DNA from: Bacillus_I endophytica_A
GTDB lineage: Bacteria > Bacillota > Bacilli > Bacillales > Bacillaceae_H
Direction: 5' to 3'
Length of the DNA stretch: 50,910 nucleotides
Assembly (NCBI RefSeq): GCF_026790145.1
Contig: NZ_JALAMS010000038.1
Location: forward strand, 1 to 50,910
Below are positions 27,181 to 36,800 of this stretch, piece by piece. Within the stretch, counting starts at the first letter, position 1; the number at the start of each line of letters is the position of its first letter. A model generated the notes under the pieces. It had not been told where the DNA came from and did not search any database. It worked only from the letters and a program-made list of their open reading frames with translations. Both the position numbers and the translations under genes were made by a program.

Positions 27181-28056
27181 TTATTTTGCAAGTAACAAAC
27201 CCGCTCGTACATCATTTTTTAACGGTGCCAATTCTGTAACTCGACATTCTACAACGTCTTTCTCATTAATAAGGACAGAACCTGGTGTTCCTGTCAAAAT
27301 TATATCGCCAGGATTAAGCGTCATGATACTTGAAAAAAACTCAAGAAGCCAAAGTGGCTCGTACATCATATTTGAGACTGTGTTGCTATATCGAACTTCT
27401 CCATTTAACACCGTTTCTACTTTAATTGCACGAAGGGAAGAAAACTCATCTAAAGTCACAAGGGAGTTCCCAATGCTACAAAATGTATCAAAACTTTTAG
27501 AACGTTGCAGATAGCGAGGATTTTTCCCATGAATATCTTTTGCTGTAACATCTAATGCCGTTGTAAAACCCGCAATAAACTCCTTTGCATCTTCTTGTTT
27601 TACATTTTTGCATTGTTTTCCGATTACAATAGCAAGCTCTCCTTCTGCTGTCACTTCTTTTGATTGAACAGGAAGTAAAATAGATTGATTTGGACCAACA
27701 AGGGTAGAGCTTGGTTTTGTGAACATTACGGGCTCTTCTTCCGGAAGGTTACCAGAAAGCTCAATTGCTTTTTCTACGTAGTTCATTCCAACGCCTAAAA
27801 CAGTACTAGGATTTTTACAAAGGGCGATTTCAATCGCTTCTTCTTTTATAGAAGGAAAAGCGATTAGCTTTTGTTTTCCTTCTGTTTTATACCATGTGCA
27901 AAGCTCGCTGAATTGTCCTTCTCTTAGTAAAGAGACGAAGTCTTCTTCAAAGCACGTACCTTCCATTTCATTAATAGTCTCAATAGAAACAAAACGATTG
28001 TCATGAGTGAAGGCTATCGTTTCTTTTCCGTCTATACTTAAAGCAGCTAATTTCAT
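27181..28056 (-). CDS. Fumarylacetoacetate hydrolase family protein
   Basis: 291 residues with the FAH fold in the C-terminal two thirds. The metal-binding acidic residues are E138 and E140 (AEGELAIVIGK) and D169 (ALDVTAKD). LTGTPGSV closes the site. The usual GxNYxxHxxE lid motif reads GMNYVEKAIE: the lid His is Lys96 while Glu99 is kept, so its chemistry may differ from FAHD1-type hydrolases. Its stop overlaps nothing, but its start overlaps the amidase stop by four bases. In an allantoin operon it is a candidate for ureidoglycolate cleavage, a label often put on this family without proof. Confidence 0.85.
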   Translation of the reverse strand: MKLAALSIDGKETIAFTHDNRFVSIETINEMEGTCFEEDFVSLLREGQFSELCTWYKTEGKQKLIAFPSIKEEAIEIALCKNPSTVLGVGMNYVEKAIELSGNLPEEEPVMFTKPSSTLVGPNQSILLPVQSKEVTAEGELAIVIGKQCKNVKQEDAKEFIAGFTTALDVTAKDIHGKNPRYLQRSKSFDTFCSIGNSLVTLDEFSSLRAIKVETVLNGEVRYSNTVSNMMYEPLWLLEFFSSIMTLNPGDIILTGTPGSVLINEKDVVECRVTELAPLKNDVRAGLLLAK

Positions 28057-29267
28057 ACATTTTCACCTCTTTTGCTTGTTACGAAGCTTTGGTCTATTTT
28101 TCTTAGAAAGCGCTGAGACCAGCGTAATAGTTTCAAGTCTTGGTTTTTATTTGCAATAAGAGATAATCCAATAGGTATTCCGTTCACTTCAACAACTGGA
28201 AGCGTCACTTGTGGGAGACGAGCTAAACCAGCAATACACGATAAGCTCATTGTTTTCGCTCTATACTTTTCAGCTGCTTCTCCTTGAAGATTAAGGAGGG
28301 GTGCTCCACCAGGGGCTGTTGGGATTACAAGTATTCCATCTTCTCCGAGTAAATGTGTAAGCTCGTTCGTTATTTTCTCTCTTAGCTTATAAGCATCTTC
28401 ATTTTGTTCTTTTTTCAATGTACTTGTCCAACTGAATCGTTCAGAGATTCCTGGCCCAAAGGTTGGATTTTCTTTCTTAATCCATTGCTCATGCTCTTTC
28501 CAAATTTCGATTCCTTGAATTGTTCTAAAGACACTTGACCACTCTGCTAAACCTTCTTGTGAAATTCTTTGCCACCTGCTGTTTTCACTTTCCTCTTCTA
28601 ACAACTTTAAAAAGGGAGAAAAAGCAGCTTTTGTTTCTCCCTCAAGGAGTTCCCACGCCTCTTCTGCAAACTCAATGTTTGTAAAATCTCCGTCTTCTTT
28701 AAATTGAGGAAGCAGCACACGTCCAATTTCAAGTAATAAGTCAATGCTATTTGCCATCCATCCTACTGTGTCATAGCTTTTAGCAAGTGGAATAACCCCT
28801 TCTATCGGCACAGCTCCATGTGTTGGTCTGAACCCATAAATACCACAATAAGAAGACGGAATGCGGACAGACCCTCCAGTATCGGTTCCTAGAGAAAAAT
28901 CAACTGTTTGAGCCGCAACAGAAACAGCTGATCCACTTGAAGAACCTCCAGGAATGCGATCTGGAGCTTTCGGGTTAATAGGTGTACCATAATGGAAATT
29001 CTCACCGTTTAAACTGTACATCAATTCATCTGTATGAGTGGTTCCACGCAGCTTTGCACCTTGATTAAGCAACATGTCAATTGCCACTGCATTTCTTTTA
29101 GATTCCTCATGTGTACGAAGCCATGTAGGATTTCCTGCACTGCTTTGATAATGTTGAATGGCAAAGACATCTTTCACAGAAAAAACCAAGCCATCCAAGC
29201 TGCCTTTCCCTGTTGGGGCAATTGCTACATTCTGATTAAAAAAAGCATTCCATTGATCTTTTATCAT
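28053..29267 (-). CDS. Amidase signature family enzyme
   Basis: 404 residues with the Ser-cisSer-Lys triad of the GatA/AtzF family: Lys32 in FSVKDVF, the Ser cluster 109-111 in GGSSSGSA, and nucleophile Ser133 in GTDTGGSVRIPSS. It hydrolyses an amide; in this setting oxamate, ureidoglycolate or oxalurate are plausible substrates. It is shorter than GatA, and no GatB or GatC is near, so it is not the tRNA amidotransferase. ATG follows a GGAGGAG ribosome site. It is translationally coupled to the FAH gene downstream and is 13 bases from the permease upstream. Confidence 0.88.
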   Translation of the reverse strand: MIKDQWNAFFNQNVAIAPTGKGSLDGLVFSVKDVFAIQHYQSSAGNPTWLRTHEESKRNAVAIDMLLNQGAKLRGTTHTDELMYSLNGENFHYGTPINPKAPDRIPGGSSSGSAVSVAAQTVDFSLGTDTGGSVRIPSSYCGIYGFRPTHGAVPIEGVIPLAKSYDTVGWMANSIDLLLEIGRVLLPQFKEDGDFTNIEFAEEAWELLEGETKAAFSPFLKLLEEESENSRWQRISQEGLAEWSSVFRTIQGIEIWKEHEQWIKKENPTFGPGISERFSWTSTLKKEQNEDAYKLREKITNELTHLLGEDGILVIPTAPGGAPLLNLQGEAAEKYRAKTMSLSCIAGLARLPQVTLPVVEVNGIPIGLSLIANKNQDLKLLRWSQRFLRKIDQSFVTSKRGENV

Positions 29268-29280
29268 AAGCTCCTCCTCA

Positions 29281-30621
29281 TTATCCTTTATATCTTCTCT
29301 CTTCTTCTACTGAAGCTTCTTTTTTTATATTTCGTTTTGAAAGTTTTATATTTTCTAATAAAAGAGATAATAAAATTCCCACGAGTAAACCATTGCTAGC
29401 AAGCGGTCTTAAAATACTTGGCACTGTTTCAAAATAAGAAGCAGGAAACGTCATTAAACCTATACCAATAAAAAAAGGAATGCTTAATCGATACACATTT
29501 TCTGGCGTAAACGTGATTGTAATAAAATAGTTAAAAGAAGAATGGAGCAACCGTAAATATGTCACAAGCAAAACGGCACTACCTACACTAAGAGGAAGCT
29601 TAGCCATCATGTTTCCTACGTATGGAACGGCCCCCATCAAAGTAAACAGTGCTCCTCCAATCAGAAAAGGAAGTCGTTCAACAATTTTTGTTTGCTGAAG
29701 GAATCCAATAGAAGAGACATATGGCGCGAAGGGAACCAAGCCAAATAATCCAGAACAAATGCCTAACACGCCGCTAATTGTAAATGAGCCCCTATATTCT
29801 CCATTTGTCGCCTCTTTTTTATAAATTTCATCGGTTCCTTTTAGAGCTCCGAATGTGTTGGATGTATTGATGAGACCTGCAATAACAGCTGTTAAAATAA
29901 TGCCAATATCAAAACTAGGAGAACCAAGTGGAAAAAGTTTTATACTTACTCCTTCTGAAACCTCTACAGCCGCTTTTTCCCCAAATAAAATATTAAACGA
30001 AATCCACCCAACAATAATGCCAATAAGTAAGGAATATTTAGCAAAGGAAGGGCGGGCCTTTATACTAAGGATAATCACAAAAGCAACAACGGCTACTGAC
30101 AATAAAAGAACTGGTACATCGATATGTGCTTCTCCGTCACCTTTGCCAAATGGAATACCTAGCATTCCTTGAAGGAACATTGTATTGAGACGGCAAGCTA
30201 ATAAAAAAAGAAAAACAGCCATAACACCATTGTTAAATAAACGGGACAAATACCCTGATAGGCCGCTCAACCCAATAACAATTGTAATAATTCCTGAAAT
30301 GATGATTCCAACACTTAAACTTCCTCCAATAGTTGCTAGAGACATACCGCTCTCAGTAGCTCCATAACAAAGGCTTAAAATAACTCCCCACCATAACCCT
30401 GATTGTCCTTCCATAATCGAACGCTTATGTCCTAAGAAAGCTTGTAAAATACAAGCTAGACCCGTAAACAAAAAGGAACATTGAACTAATGAAACAAGCG
30501 TTTCATGGGAAAGCTGAAAAGCTGCTCCAACTGTAATCGGAATAACAACTGTGTTGGTAAAAATAAAAAAGAGCCATTGCAAACCTGCAAGCCACCCTTT
30601 TATACTAAGAAACTCTCTCAT
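29281..30621 (-). CDS. NCS2 family purine/pyrimidine permease
   Basis: A membrane transporter of 446 residues with 12 to 14 helices of the nucleobase-ascorbate (uracil/xanthine) class. It is a divergent member: GLINTSNTFGALKGTDEIY is the conserved motif region around the substrate site, and QGMLGIPFG lies in a loop. B. subtilis uses PucJ and PucK for uric acid; this is a distant relative and probably imports a purine or its breakdown product for the operon. It is the first gene after an internal terminator, so it probably has its own promoter. The start follows AAGGTGAG. Confidence 0.88.
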   Translation of the reverse strand: MREFLSIKGWLAGLQWLFFIFTNTVVIPITVGAAFQLSHETLVSLVQCSFLFTGLACILQAFLGHKRSIMEGQSGLWWGVILSLCYGATESGMSLATIGGSLSVGIIISGIITIVIGLSGLSGYLSRLFNNGVMAVFLFLLACRLNTMFLQGMLGIPFGKGDGEAHIDVPVLLLSVAVVAFVIILSIKARPSFAKYSLLIGIIVGWISFNILFGEKAAVEVSEGVSIKLFPLGSPSFDIGIILTAVIAGLINTSNTFGALKGTDEIYKKEATNGEYRGSFTISGVLGICSGLFGLVPFAPYVSSIGFLQQTKIVERLPFLIGGALFTLMGAVPYVGNMMAKLPLSVGSAVLLVTYLRLLHSSFNYFITITFTPENVYRLSIPFFIGIGLMTFPASYFETVPSILRPLASNGLLVGILLSLLLENIKLSKRNIKKEASVEEERRYKG

Positions 30622-30698
30622 AAACTCACCTTCTATATGTGTAAGGAATGGGATCTATTTATCTATTTTTCTCTTTATCTGTATCGGCTATAGTGCGC

Positions 30699-30729
30699 AA
30701 AAAGATTCCGGAGCCTCCGGAATCTTTTT
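30699..30729. terminator. Terminator between pucG and the permease operon
   Basis: AAAAAGATTCCGGAG pairs perfectly with CTCCGGAATCTTTTT across a 1-base centre (a tighter loop in RNA). It divides the allantoin genes into two minus-strand units. Confidence 0.85.
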
Positions 30730-30753
30730 CTAAAAATCACATCAGCATCTTCT

Positions 30754-32025
30754 TTACTTTATTACTGTGCTCTCTTTTCCATTCTCTTTTTCTTGAAGGC
30801 TTCCTGCTTCATACACATCTAGCGCTGCTTGAAGTCCTCTGCCAACTTGAATTTTTGCTCCATTACGAATAAGGGATGCTTCGAGCGCTGATAAAACAAA
30901 TAAAATATTTTCTTTGCGGCAGCTGTAGCCCATTGCTCCAATTCTCCAAATCTTGCCGTGTAGCGGCCCAAACGAACTAGCAATTTCAATTCCGAATTGT
31001 TCAAGAAGCATTGTTCTAACTTTTTCGCTATCAACGCCTTCTGGGATGTTTACACATGTTACCATCGGTAATTTTTGAGCTCCTTCATTAAATAACGTTA
31101 AACCCATTGCTTTAATTCCTTCAATAAGTGCTCTCTCATGGAAACGGTGACGTGAGAATCTTTCTTTTAAACCTTCTTGAAGAACAATGCGCACTCCTTC
31201 ACGCAAAGCATATAGCATTGATGTTGCTTCTGTATGGTGATTAAGACGACGTGGTCCCCAGTAATCTTGAAGCTGGCTTAAGTCAAAATAATTGCTTCGA
31301 ATCGGATGCTGAGCATTGACGCGATCCTGATCTGTTGCAACACCTTTTTCAACTTTTTTACGACGAGCAAGAATTTCTTCAACTCGCTCATTGTAAGTAA
31401 TAGGAGCCATTCCTGACGGTACAGAAAGACACTTTTGTGTTCCGCCAATAACAGCATCAAGCTGCCACTCATCAACTTTAACTTCTGTTCCACCAATTGT
31501 TGCAACAGCATCTACGATTGTTAACACGCCAAGCTCTCGACAAGCAGGACCAACTTTATCTAACGGCTGCATACATCCTGTTGACGTTTCACCATGAACA
31601 ACAGCAAGTACTTTTGGTTTCACTCGTTTTACTTCATTAATGATCTCTTCTTGATCAAATACTGTGCCCCACTCACATTCCATCAAATGAATGTCTGCTC
31701 CGTTGCGCTCAGCAATTTCTGTTAAAAGATGACCAAATCTACCAAATATCGGAATTAAAACTTTATCACCAGGCTCTAAAACACTGCATAACACAGCCTC
31801 AAGTCCTGATCTAGATGTTCCATCAATTGGAAATGCCCACTTATTTTTCGTTTGGAATACTCCTCGAAGCATTTCCATTGTTTCGTTCATCATCGTTGTA
31901 AAAGCAGGATCAAATTGCCCAAGGATTGGGTTGCTCATTGCACGTAGAACTCTTGGATCAACTTCTACAGGACCTGGTGTCATAATTGTTCGTAAAGGTG
32001 AATTTATTTCTTGAAAACTTACCAT
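30754..32025 (-). CDS. pucG: (S)-ureidoglycine-glyoxylate aminotransferase
   Basis: A PLP aminotransferase of 423 residues, class V fold, that moves the amino group of ureidoglycine to glyoxylate, giving oxalurate and glycine. TPGPVEVDPRVLRAMSNPI at 16-34 is the family start. HGETSTG and VDAVATIGG surround the cofactor, and Lys198 in GGTQKCLSVPSG is the Schiff-base residue. It agrees in length and motifs with B. subtilis PucG. It follows pucF by 12 bases on the same strand, so ureidoglycine made by PucF would pass directly to it. A strong terminator lies just downstream. Confidence 0.93.
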   Translation of the reverse strand: MVSFQEINSPLRTIMTPGPVEVDPRVLRAMSNPILGQFDPAFTTMMNETMEMLRGVFQTKNKWAFPIDGTSRSGLEAVLCSVLEPGDKVLIPIFGRFGHLLTEIAERNGADIHLMECEWGTVFDQEEIINEVKRVKPKVLAVVHGETSTGCMQPLDKVGPACRELGVLTIVDAVATIGGTEVKVDEWQLDAVIGGTQKCLSVPSGMAPITYNERVEEILARRKKVEKGVATDQDRVNAQHPIRSNYFDLSQLQDYWGPRRLNHHTEATSMLYALREGVRIVLQEGLKERFSRHRFHERALIEGIKAMGLTLFNEGAQKLPMVTCVNIPEGVDSEKVRTMLLEQFGIEIASSFGPLHGKIWRIGAMGYSCRKENILFVLSALEASLIRNGAKIQVGRGLQAALDVYEAGSLQEKENGKESTVIK

Positions 32026-32037
32026 CCTTTTTCCTCC

Positions 32038-33285
32038 TTAATAAGCTAACTTGTGCAATATTTTGATTAAAAGATTTATTCCCTTTTCTAAATCTTCTGT
32101 TTTAGTAAATTCGTGCGGTGAATGACTTATTCCTTTATGACTTGGAACGAACAAAAGCGAGGTTGGGATGAATTGTCCGAAAACCTGCGAATCATGTCCA
32201 GCTCCACTAGTCATTTCTTTAAATGAAGTGCCTTCTGTTTGAAGGATTGTTGTTGAAAGTTCGTTAAGGTTTTCACACATTTTAATAGGCTGCTCATCCA
32301 TCCACTTGTGAATGTCTAATGATGTGCCCCTTTCTCTCGCTAGACCTTCAAAGCTTTCAAATGCCTCCTGACAGAATGATTGAATAATATCACTGTCACT
32401 ATGACGAATATCAATACTGAATGTTACCTTATTTGGGATAACATTTGGTATATTTGGCTCAACAATCATTTGACCCACTGTTACAACAAGATCAGCAGGC
32501 ATTCTTTTCGACTTCTCCATTAGGACTTGAATAAGTGCTGAAGCCGTGTTCATTGCATCCTTGCGCCACTTCATTGGGGTTGTTCCAGCATGGTTACTTT
32601 CACCGTTGACTGTTACATTGTATCGGCGCTGCCCAACAATATGAGACACAACTCCAATGGCTTTGTTTTCTCGTTCTAGCACTTCCCCTTGCTCAATATG
32701 CAATTCAATAAAACAATCAAAATGAGCACTTCCTGGATGCTGATACTTTCCCTTCCCAAATCCTAACTTTTCCATTTCTTCTATAAATGAAGTACCTTCT
32801 TGATTTTTTAATAAATAAACGTCATCAAGCGATCTTAGTCCTGTAATACTTCCTGACCCCCAGTAGGTCATTGGAAATCGACTTCCTTCTTCCTCACATA
32901 GTGAAACAACTTCAATTGTTTTTTTCGGACGACCGTAGTGTTCATATAAATATTTGAGTGCAAGAAATCCCGCAATAATTCCGTATGCTCCGTCGTATTT
33001 CCCTCCATTTACGACCGTATCAATATGAGAGCCTGTAAGAATTGCACGCCCTTCTTTTTCGCTACCTTCTAGCCTTCCAAAGAGGTTTCCAGCATCATCA
33101 TAGTAAGCATGCAAAGAAGCCTCCTCCATTCGTCCTTTGAGCGCCTCTTGAGCAAGTTTCCAGCTCTCAGAATAAAGAAGTCGTGTCACTCCACCGCTTC
33201 CACTGTCTCCAAATGAAGCTAACCATTCCACCATCTCAGCTGTTTGCTGTGCTAGTGTGAGCTTTTTCTTTTCCTCCATTACCAA
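32038..33285 (-). CDS. pucF: Allantoate amidohydrolase
   Basis: An M20-type binuclear metal enzyme that deiminates allantoate to ureidoglycine, ammonia and CO2. 415 residues. Metal ligands: H87 in GSHIDTV, D98 in GGKYDG, and the Glu pair in CEEEGSRF (about 131-134); IELHIEQG supplies a later His. GESNHAGTTPM and SGAGHDSQ are the dimer and C-terminal His motifs. TTG 33285 lies six bases after GGAGGG; ATG 33279 is an alternative. First gene of the pucF-pucG unit, divergent from pucR. Equivalent to AllC in E. coli. N-carbamoylase activity is an alternative but less likely here. Confidence 0.93.
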   Translation of the reverse strand: MVMEEKKKLTLAQQTAEMVEWLASFGDSGSGGVTRLLYSESWKLAQEALKGRMEEASLHAYYDDAGNLFGRLEGSEKEGRAILTGSHIDTVVNGGKYDGAYGIIAGFLALKYLYEHYGRPKKTIEVVSLCEEEGSRFPMTYWGSGSITGLRSLDDVYLLKNQEGTSFIEEMEKLGFGKGKYQHPGSAHFDCFIELHIEQGEVLERENKAIGVVSHIVGQRRYNVTVNGESNHAGTTPMKWRKDAMNTASALIQVLMEKSKRMPADLVVTVGQMIVEPNIPNVIPNKVTFSIDIRHSDSDIIQSFCQEAFESFEGLARERGTSLDIHKWMDEQPIKMCENLNELSTTILQTEGTSFKEMTSGAGHDSQVFGQFIPTSLLFVPSHKGISHSPHEFTKTEDLEKGINLLIKILHKLAY

Positions 33286-33500
33286 GCATATCCCTCCTCT
33301 CTCACAAAAAACCTTGCTTATATTCCATTCGTTACTTTTCCTAACATTGTTTGTAATATATATTGATTTTAAAATAGATACCTGCTAAAATCATTGACAT
33401 AATTGTAGAATATTCAGTCATTTCTTTATGCATATTAACTAAAATCTTATCTTTCTTGTCCTAAACTTTTAAATATCCTACAAAAGGAGAACTGAGTTTT
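33286..33500. promoter_or_regulatory. Divergent pucF/pucR control region
   Basis: 215 A+T-rich bases between the catabolic operon and its likely activator. Promoters for both must lie here. I could not pick out a PucR box with confidence. Confidence 0.4.
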
Positions 33501-35129
33501 ATGAAATTAAGCGAATTGTTAGATTTATCAGTATTTGAAGGCACGATTATACGAGCTGGAGAGAAGAATATAAATTATGAGGTAAACACTGTTAATATGA
33601 TGGATGCCCCTGATATTATCCATTTTCTCAAAAAAGATGAACTTCTTATTACTACTGCTTTTCATTTTAAGGATGACCTTCACTCTCTTATTACCCTTAT
33701 TGAAGAGATGAAAAAGAAAGGTTGCTCAGGCTTAGGAATTAAAACAAAGCGTTTCTTACAAGAAATCCCACTCCAAGCCATTGAATTAGCTCAACAGCTC
33801 AACTTTCCGCTTTTGGAACTTCCTATGCATACTTCACTAGGGGATATTGTTCATAAGTCTCTAAATTATATACTCGACATTCGTACAACTGAACTTCGAA
33901 ATGCAATGATGACGCACCAGCAGTTTACAAATCAAATTATGAGTGGACAAAACGTACATAAAATTTTGCAAAGTTTATCATCACTCATTCATTTTCAAGT
34001 TGTTTTACTAAATCACCATTTACAACCTATTACAAATTCAAACCATGATTCTTCTATCTATGAAAAATTAGAAACTATTTTAGTTGAGAACGATATTTTT
34101 CAACAAACACCTTTCACTTTTTCACTTCTTGGTGCAGATAAAATTACGCTAACTCTTTTTCCTGTCCATACACACAAGCAATACAGCTACTTATGTGTTT
34201 TTGGGGAGATCCATCCAACAGATCGTTCTACTGTTCTTACAATTGAACAAGCTATTAATGTTATAGCTTTTGAGCTAATGAAAGAAAATGCCTTAAAACA
34301 AAACGAACGCCGCCTTCACAACGAGTTTTTTAACAATTTTATTAATGGGAGCTTTACAACATCACAAGAAATCCTTAGCCGAGGAAAAGAATTCGGATTA
34401 GAAAATGAGCAACGCTATGTTTGTGCAGTAGGAAAAACAATTGAACGTCATAAAGAAACTTCATTTTCACAACACAGACAAGATTATGAGCTTATTTATG
34501 ACACAATCGAAGCTGAATTACAGCGCTTTTCTCAGACCATTCATTTTTTCACAGTAAATGGAGCTTATGTTTTACTTTTTCCTTTAAAGAGCAAACAAGT
34601 TCAGATGGATCAGTTTATTCTCGATTTGCTGAGAAAACTTCAAGTTAAGGTCTCAACCCGTTTCAAAAAAGACCTTTGTTTTGGACTTAGCAATTATGCT
34701 CAACAGCTTTTACATGTTCCTATTTCATACAAAGAAGCAAATGACACACTATATTATGGACAGCTATCAGGACAAGAAGGCTTTATTGAGACATATCAAC
34801 CGAAAGAAGTTCCTGAAATTTTGCGCATGGTTCCATATGAGCAATTAAAAAAATTCTACAGTGATACATTTCAGCCTTTTTTTGATGGAGCGAAAAAAGA
34901 TCATGACGTCTTACTCCACACCCTTTCTGTTTATTTGGAAACTCATTGTCAACTTTCTGAAACAGCAAAGCGTTTATATGTACACAGAAATACTGTGATT
35001 TATCGCCTTGAAAAATGTGAAGAACTTATAGGAAGAAGCTTAAAGGAACCTGATGAAACACTCCGTTTGCGCCTCGCCTTTCGAATTAAAGCATTGATTC
35101 AAGGTCAAGGAGAAACCATTCATGTATAG
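33501..35129 (+). CDS. pucR: Purine catabolism regulator PucR
   Basis: A transcription activator of 542 residues. The N-terminal PucR domain (about 1-125) has LLDLSVFEG and DAPDIIHFLKKDELLITT. A degenerate GGDEF-like middle follows. The C-terminal helix-turn-helix (HTH_30, about 480-530) reads CQLSETAKRLYVHRNTVIYR. In B. subtilis PucR turns on the puc genes when allantoin or allantoate is present and ammonium is limiting. Its place, divergent from pucF and upstream of the allantoin permease, supports the same role. ATG follows AAGGAGA. Confidence 0.93.
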   Translation: MKLSELLDLSVFEGTIIRAGEKNINYEVNTVNMMDAPDIIHFLKKDELLITTAFHFKDDLHSLITLIEEMKKKGCSGLGIKTKRFLQEIPLQAIELAQQLNFPLLELPMHTSLGDIVHKSLNYILDIRTTELRNAMMTHQQFTNQIMSGQNVHKILQSLSSLIHFQVVLLNHHLQPITNSNHDSSIYEKLETILVENDIFQQTPFTFSLLGADKITLTLFPVHTHKQYSYLCVFGEIHPTDRSTVLTIEQAINVIAFELMKENALKQNERRLHNEFFNNFINGSFTTSQEILSRGKEFGLENEQRYVCAVGKTIERHKETSFSQHRQDYELIYDTIEAELQRFSQTIHFFTVNGAYVLLFPLKSKQVQMDQFILDLLRKLQVKVSTRFKKDLCFGLSNYAQQLLHVPISYKEANDTLYYGQLSGQEGFIETYQPKEVPEILRMVPYEQLKKFYSDTFQPFFDGAKKDHDVLLHTLSVYLETHCQLSETAKRLYVHRNTVIYRLEKCEELIGRSLKEPDETLRLRLAFRIKALIQGQGETIHV

Positions 35130-35145
35130 ACACTATAATATGTAC

Positions 35146-35180
35146 AGCCAAACATTCTAGTAAGAGATGTTTGGCTTTTT
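35146..35180 (+). terminator. pucR terminator
   Basis: AGCCAAACAT and ATGTTTGGCT with an 11-base loop and a TTTTTT run. Confidence 0.85.
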
Positions 35181-35362
35181 TACGCTTGCTTTTCTACTAA
35201 AATAATTTGTCATATTGCACAAAACATTTTCAGAAAATTCACAAATATACCAATGACATCTCTTTTTTCATCTTATAAACTTTATACATGTCATTTTTCT
35301 TAACGTCTAAAGTCAAAACAATTAACTACATAGAGAACTTTATGAAAAGGAGCTGAATAATA

Positions 35363-36751
35363 GTGTCTACAAATTTAGCAAATCCAGTCGTAGAAGAACA
35401 AAGTACAAAAGACACCCTGAAGATTGATGAGTCACTTCTTCCAAAAAAGGAACGGCCTGTTAGTCCTCTATCTTATATGTTCATGTGGATTGGTGACGGA
35501 GTAAATCTTGGTAATATGACGCTTGGTGCAAGCTTAGTTGTAGCAGGAACGGCGACACTCAACATCTTCCAAACATTTGTGGCAGCGGCCATTGCAATTG
35601 GGATTATCTCCACCTTTTTCGCTTTGAACGATCGATTCGGCTATAAAACAGGCATTCCTTATGTCATGCAGCTTCGAATGTCATTTGGAGTAAAAGGTTC
35701 CATCATTTCTTCTCTCTTGAGAGGAATTCCAGCTATTATTTGGTACGGATTTCAAAGCTGGATTGGTGGTACTGCGCTCAATGAAATTGTAAAAGCCCTG
35801 ACAGGAGGATCTGTTGATAATATTGTAGTATGTTTTATTGCCCTACAACTTCTACAAATCGTTCTCTCTCTTTACGGATTTCATGCCATTAAATGGGTTG
35901 AAACACTCGCCTCTATTGTCATTATGCTCGCTCTCCTCTATGTATTTAGTATCCTTCTCACTTCTTACAAAGATGTGATTACAGAAAAGTGGGTTCATAC
36001 AGAAGGAACATGGGGACTTCCATTTTTCGCTTTTATTATGGTTTTCCTCGGTAACTACGCGGCCATTTTCTTAAGCGCTGGCGACTACTCTCGAGAGTTA
36101 AAAACAGGTATAAGCAATAAGAAACGTGGTTTGTTATATTTCTCTCCTATTACTATTGCTTATGGTTTTGTGCTAACAATTGGCGTTATGCTTGCTTCAG
36201 CAACTGGTATTTCAAATCCAGTCAAAGCTTTTGCCGTTGTTGTAGACAATCCTTATATTACTGTTGGGGTATCTGCTTTTATTGTGATTGGAGCTGTGGC
36301 AGTTAATATGGTTGCAAATATTGTTCCGCCAACATACGTGATTACTTTGTTAACGAAAATGAAATACAAAGCAGCTGTTATTGTAACTGGATTGCTTGCA
36401 CTTTGTTCATTTCCATGGGTTCTTGTTCAAGATTCTTCTGCAAACGGACTCAATCTGTTTGTTCTCATCTATTCAGCATTCCTGGGCCCTATCGTTTCTA
36501 TTCTTTTAGTAGAGTATTATATATTAAGAAAACAAAAAGTAAATGTTGATGATTTATATAAAAAAGATGGACCGTTTTCAGGTGTTAATCCATGTGCTTT
36601 AATTGCAATGCTAGCAGGAGCTTTAGCAGCCTTCATAGAAGTTGATCTCGGATGGATTATCGGTGTTGTTGTCGGAGGCGTTTCATACCTTCTTCTTATG
36701 AAGTTCACCTTCAAAAATTCTAAATTCAAAAAAGGTACTATTTTTGAGTAA
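35363..36751 (+). CDS. pucI: NCS1 family allantoin permease
   Basis: A membrane transporter of 462 residues with 12 helices of the cytosine/purine/allantoin class. SPLSYMFMWIGDGVNLGNM and IWYGFQSWIGG are the helix 1 and helix 3 substrate-site signatures. B. subtilis PucI is the allantoin permease, and the regulator and enzymes around this gene point to the same substrate. GTG start with AAAGGAGC nine bases upstream. It has its own terminator, and about 230 bases separate it from pucR, so it has a separate promoter. Confidence 0.88.
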   Translation: MSTNLANPVVEEQSTKDTLKIDESLLPKKERPVSPLSYMFMWIGDGVNLGNMTLGASLVVAGTATLNIFQTFVAAAIAIGIISTFFALNDRFGYKTGIPYVMQLRMSFGVKGSIISSLLRGIPAIIWYGFQSWIGGTALNEIVKALTGGSVDNIVVCFIALQLLQIVLSLYGFHAIKWVETLASIVIMLALLYVFSILLTSYKDVITEKWVHTEGTWGLPFFAFIMVFLGNYAAIFLSAGDYSRELKTGISNKKRGLLYFSPITIAYGFVLTIGVMLASATGISNPVKAFAVVVDNPYITVGVSAFIVIGAVAVNMVANIVPPTYVITLLTKMKYKAAVIVTGLLALCSFPWVLVQDSSANGLNLFVLIYSAFLGPIVSILLVEYYILRKQKVNVDDLYKKDGPFSGVNPCALIAMLAGALAAFIEVDLGWIIGVVVGGVSYLLLMKFTFKNSKFKKGTIFE

Positions 36752-36754
36752 ATC

Positions 36755-36790
36755 AAAAAAGCGTGAGGAGTTCTTTCCTCACGCTTTTTT
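36755..36790. terminator. Bidirectional terminator
   Basis: AAAAAAGCGTGAGGA and TCCTCACGCTTTTTT with a 6-base loop, between convergent genes. Confidence 0.92.
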
Positions 36791-36800
36791 ATGCAGCTTT

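Noticed and set aside
30622..30698. Purine riboswitch ahead of the NCS2 permease
   Set aside because: The leader is under 80 bases and lacks the three-way junction sequences of the known purine aptamer.
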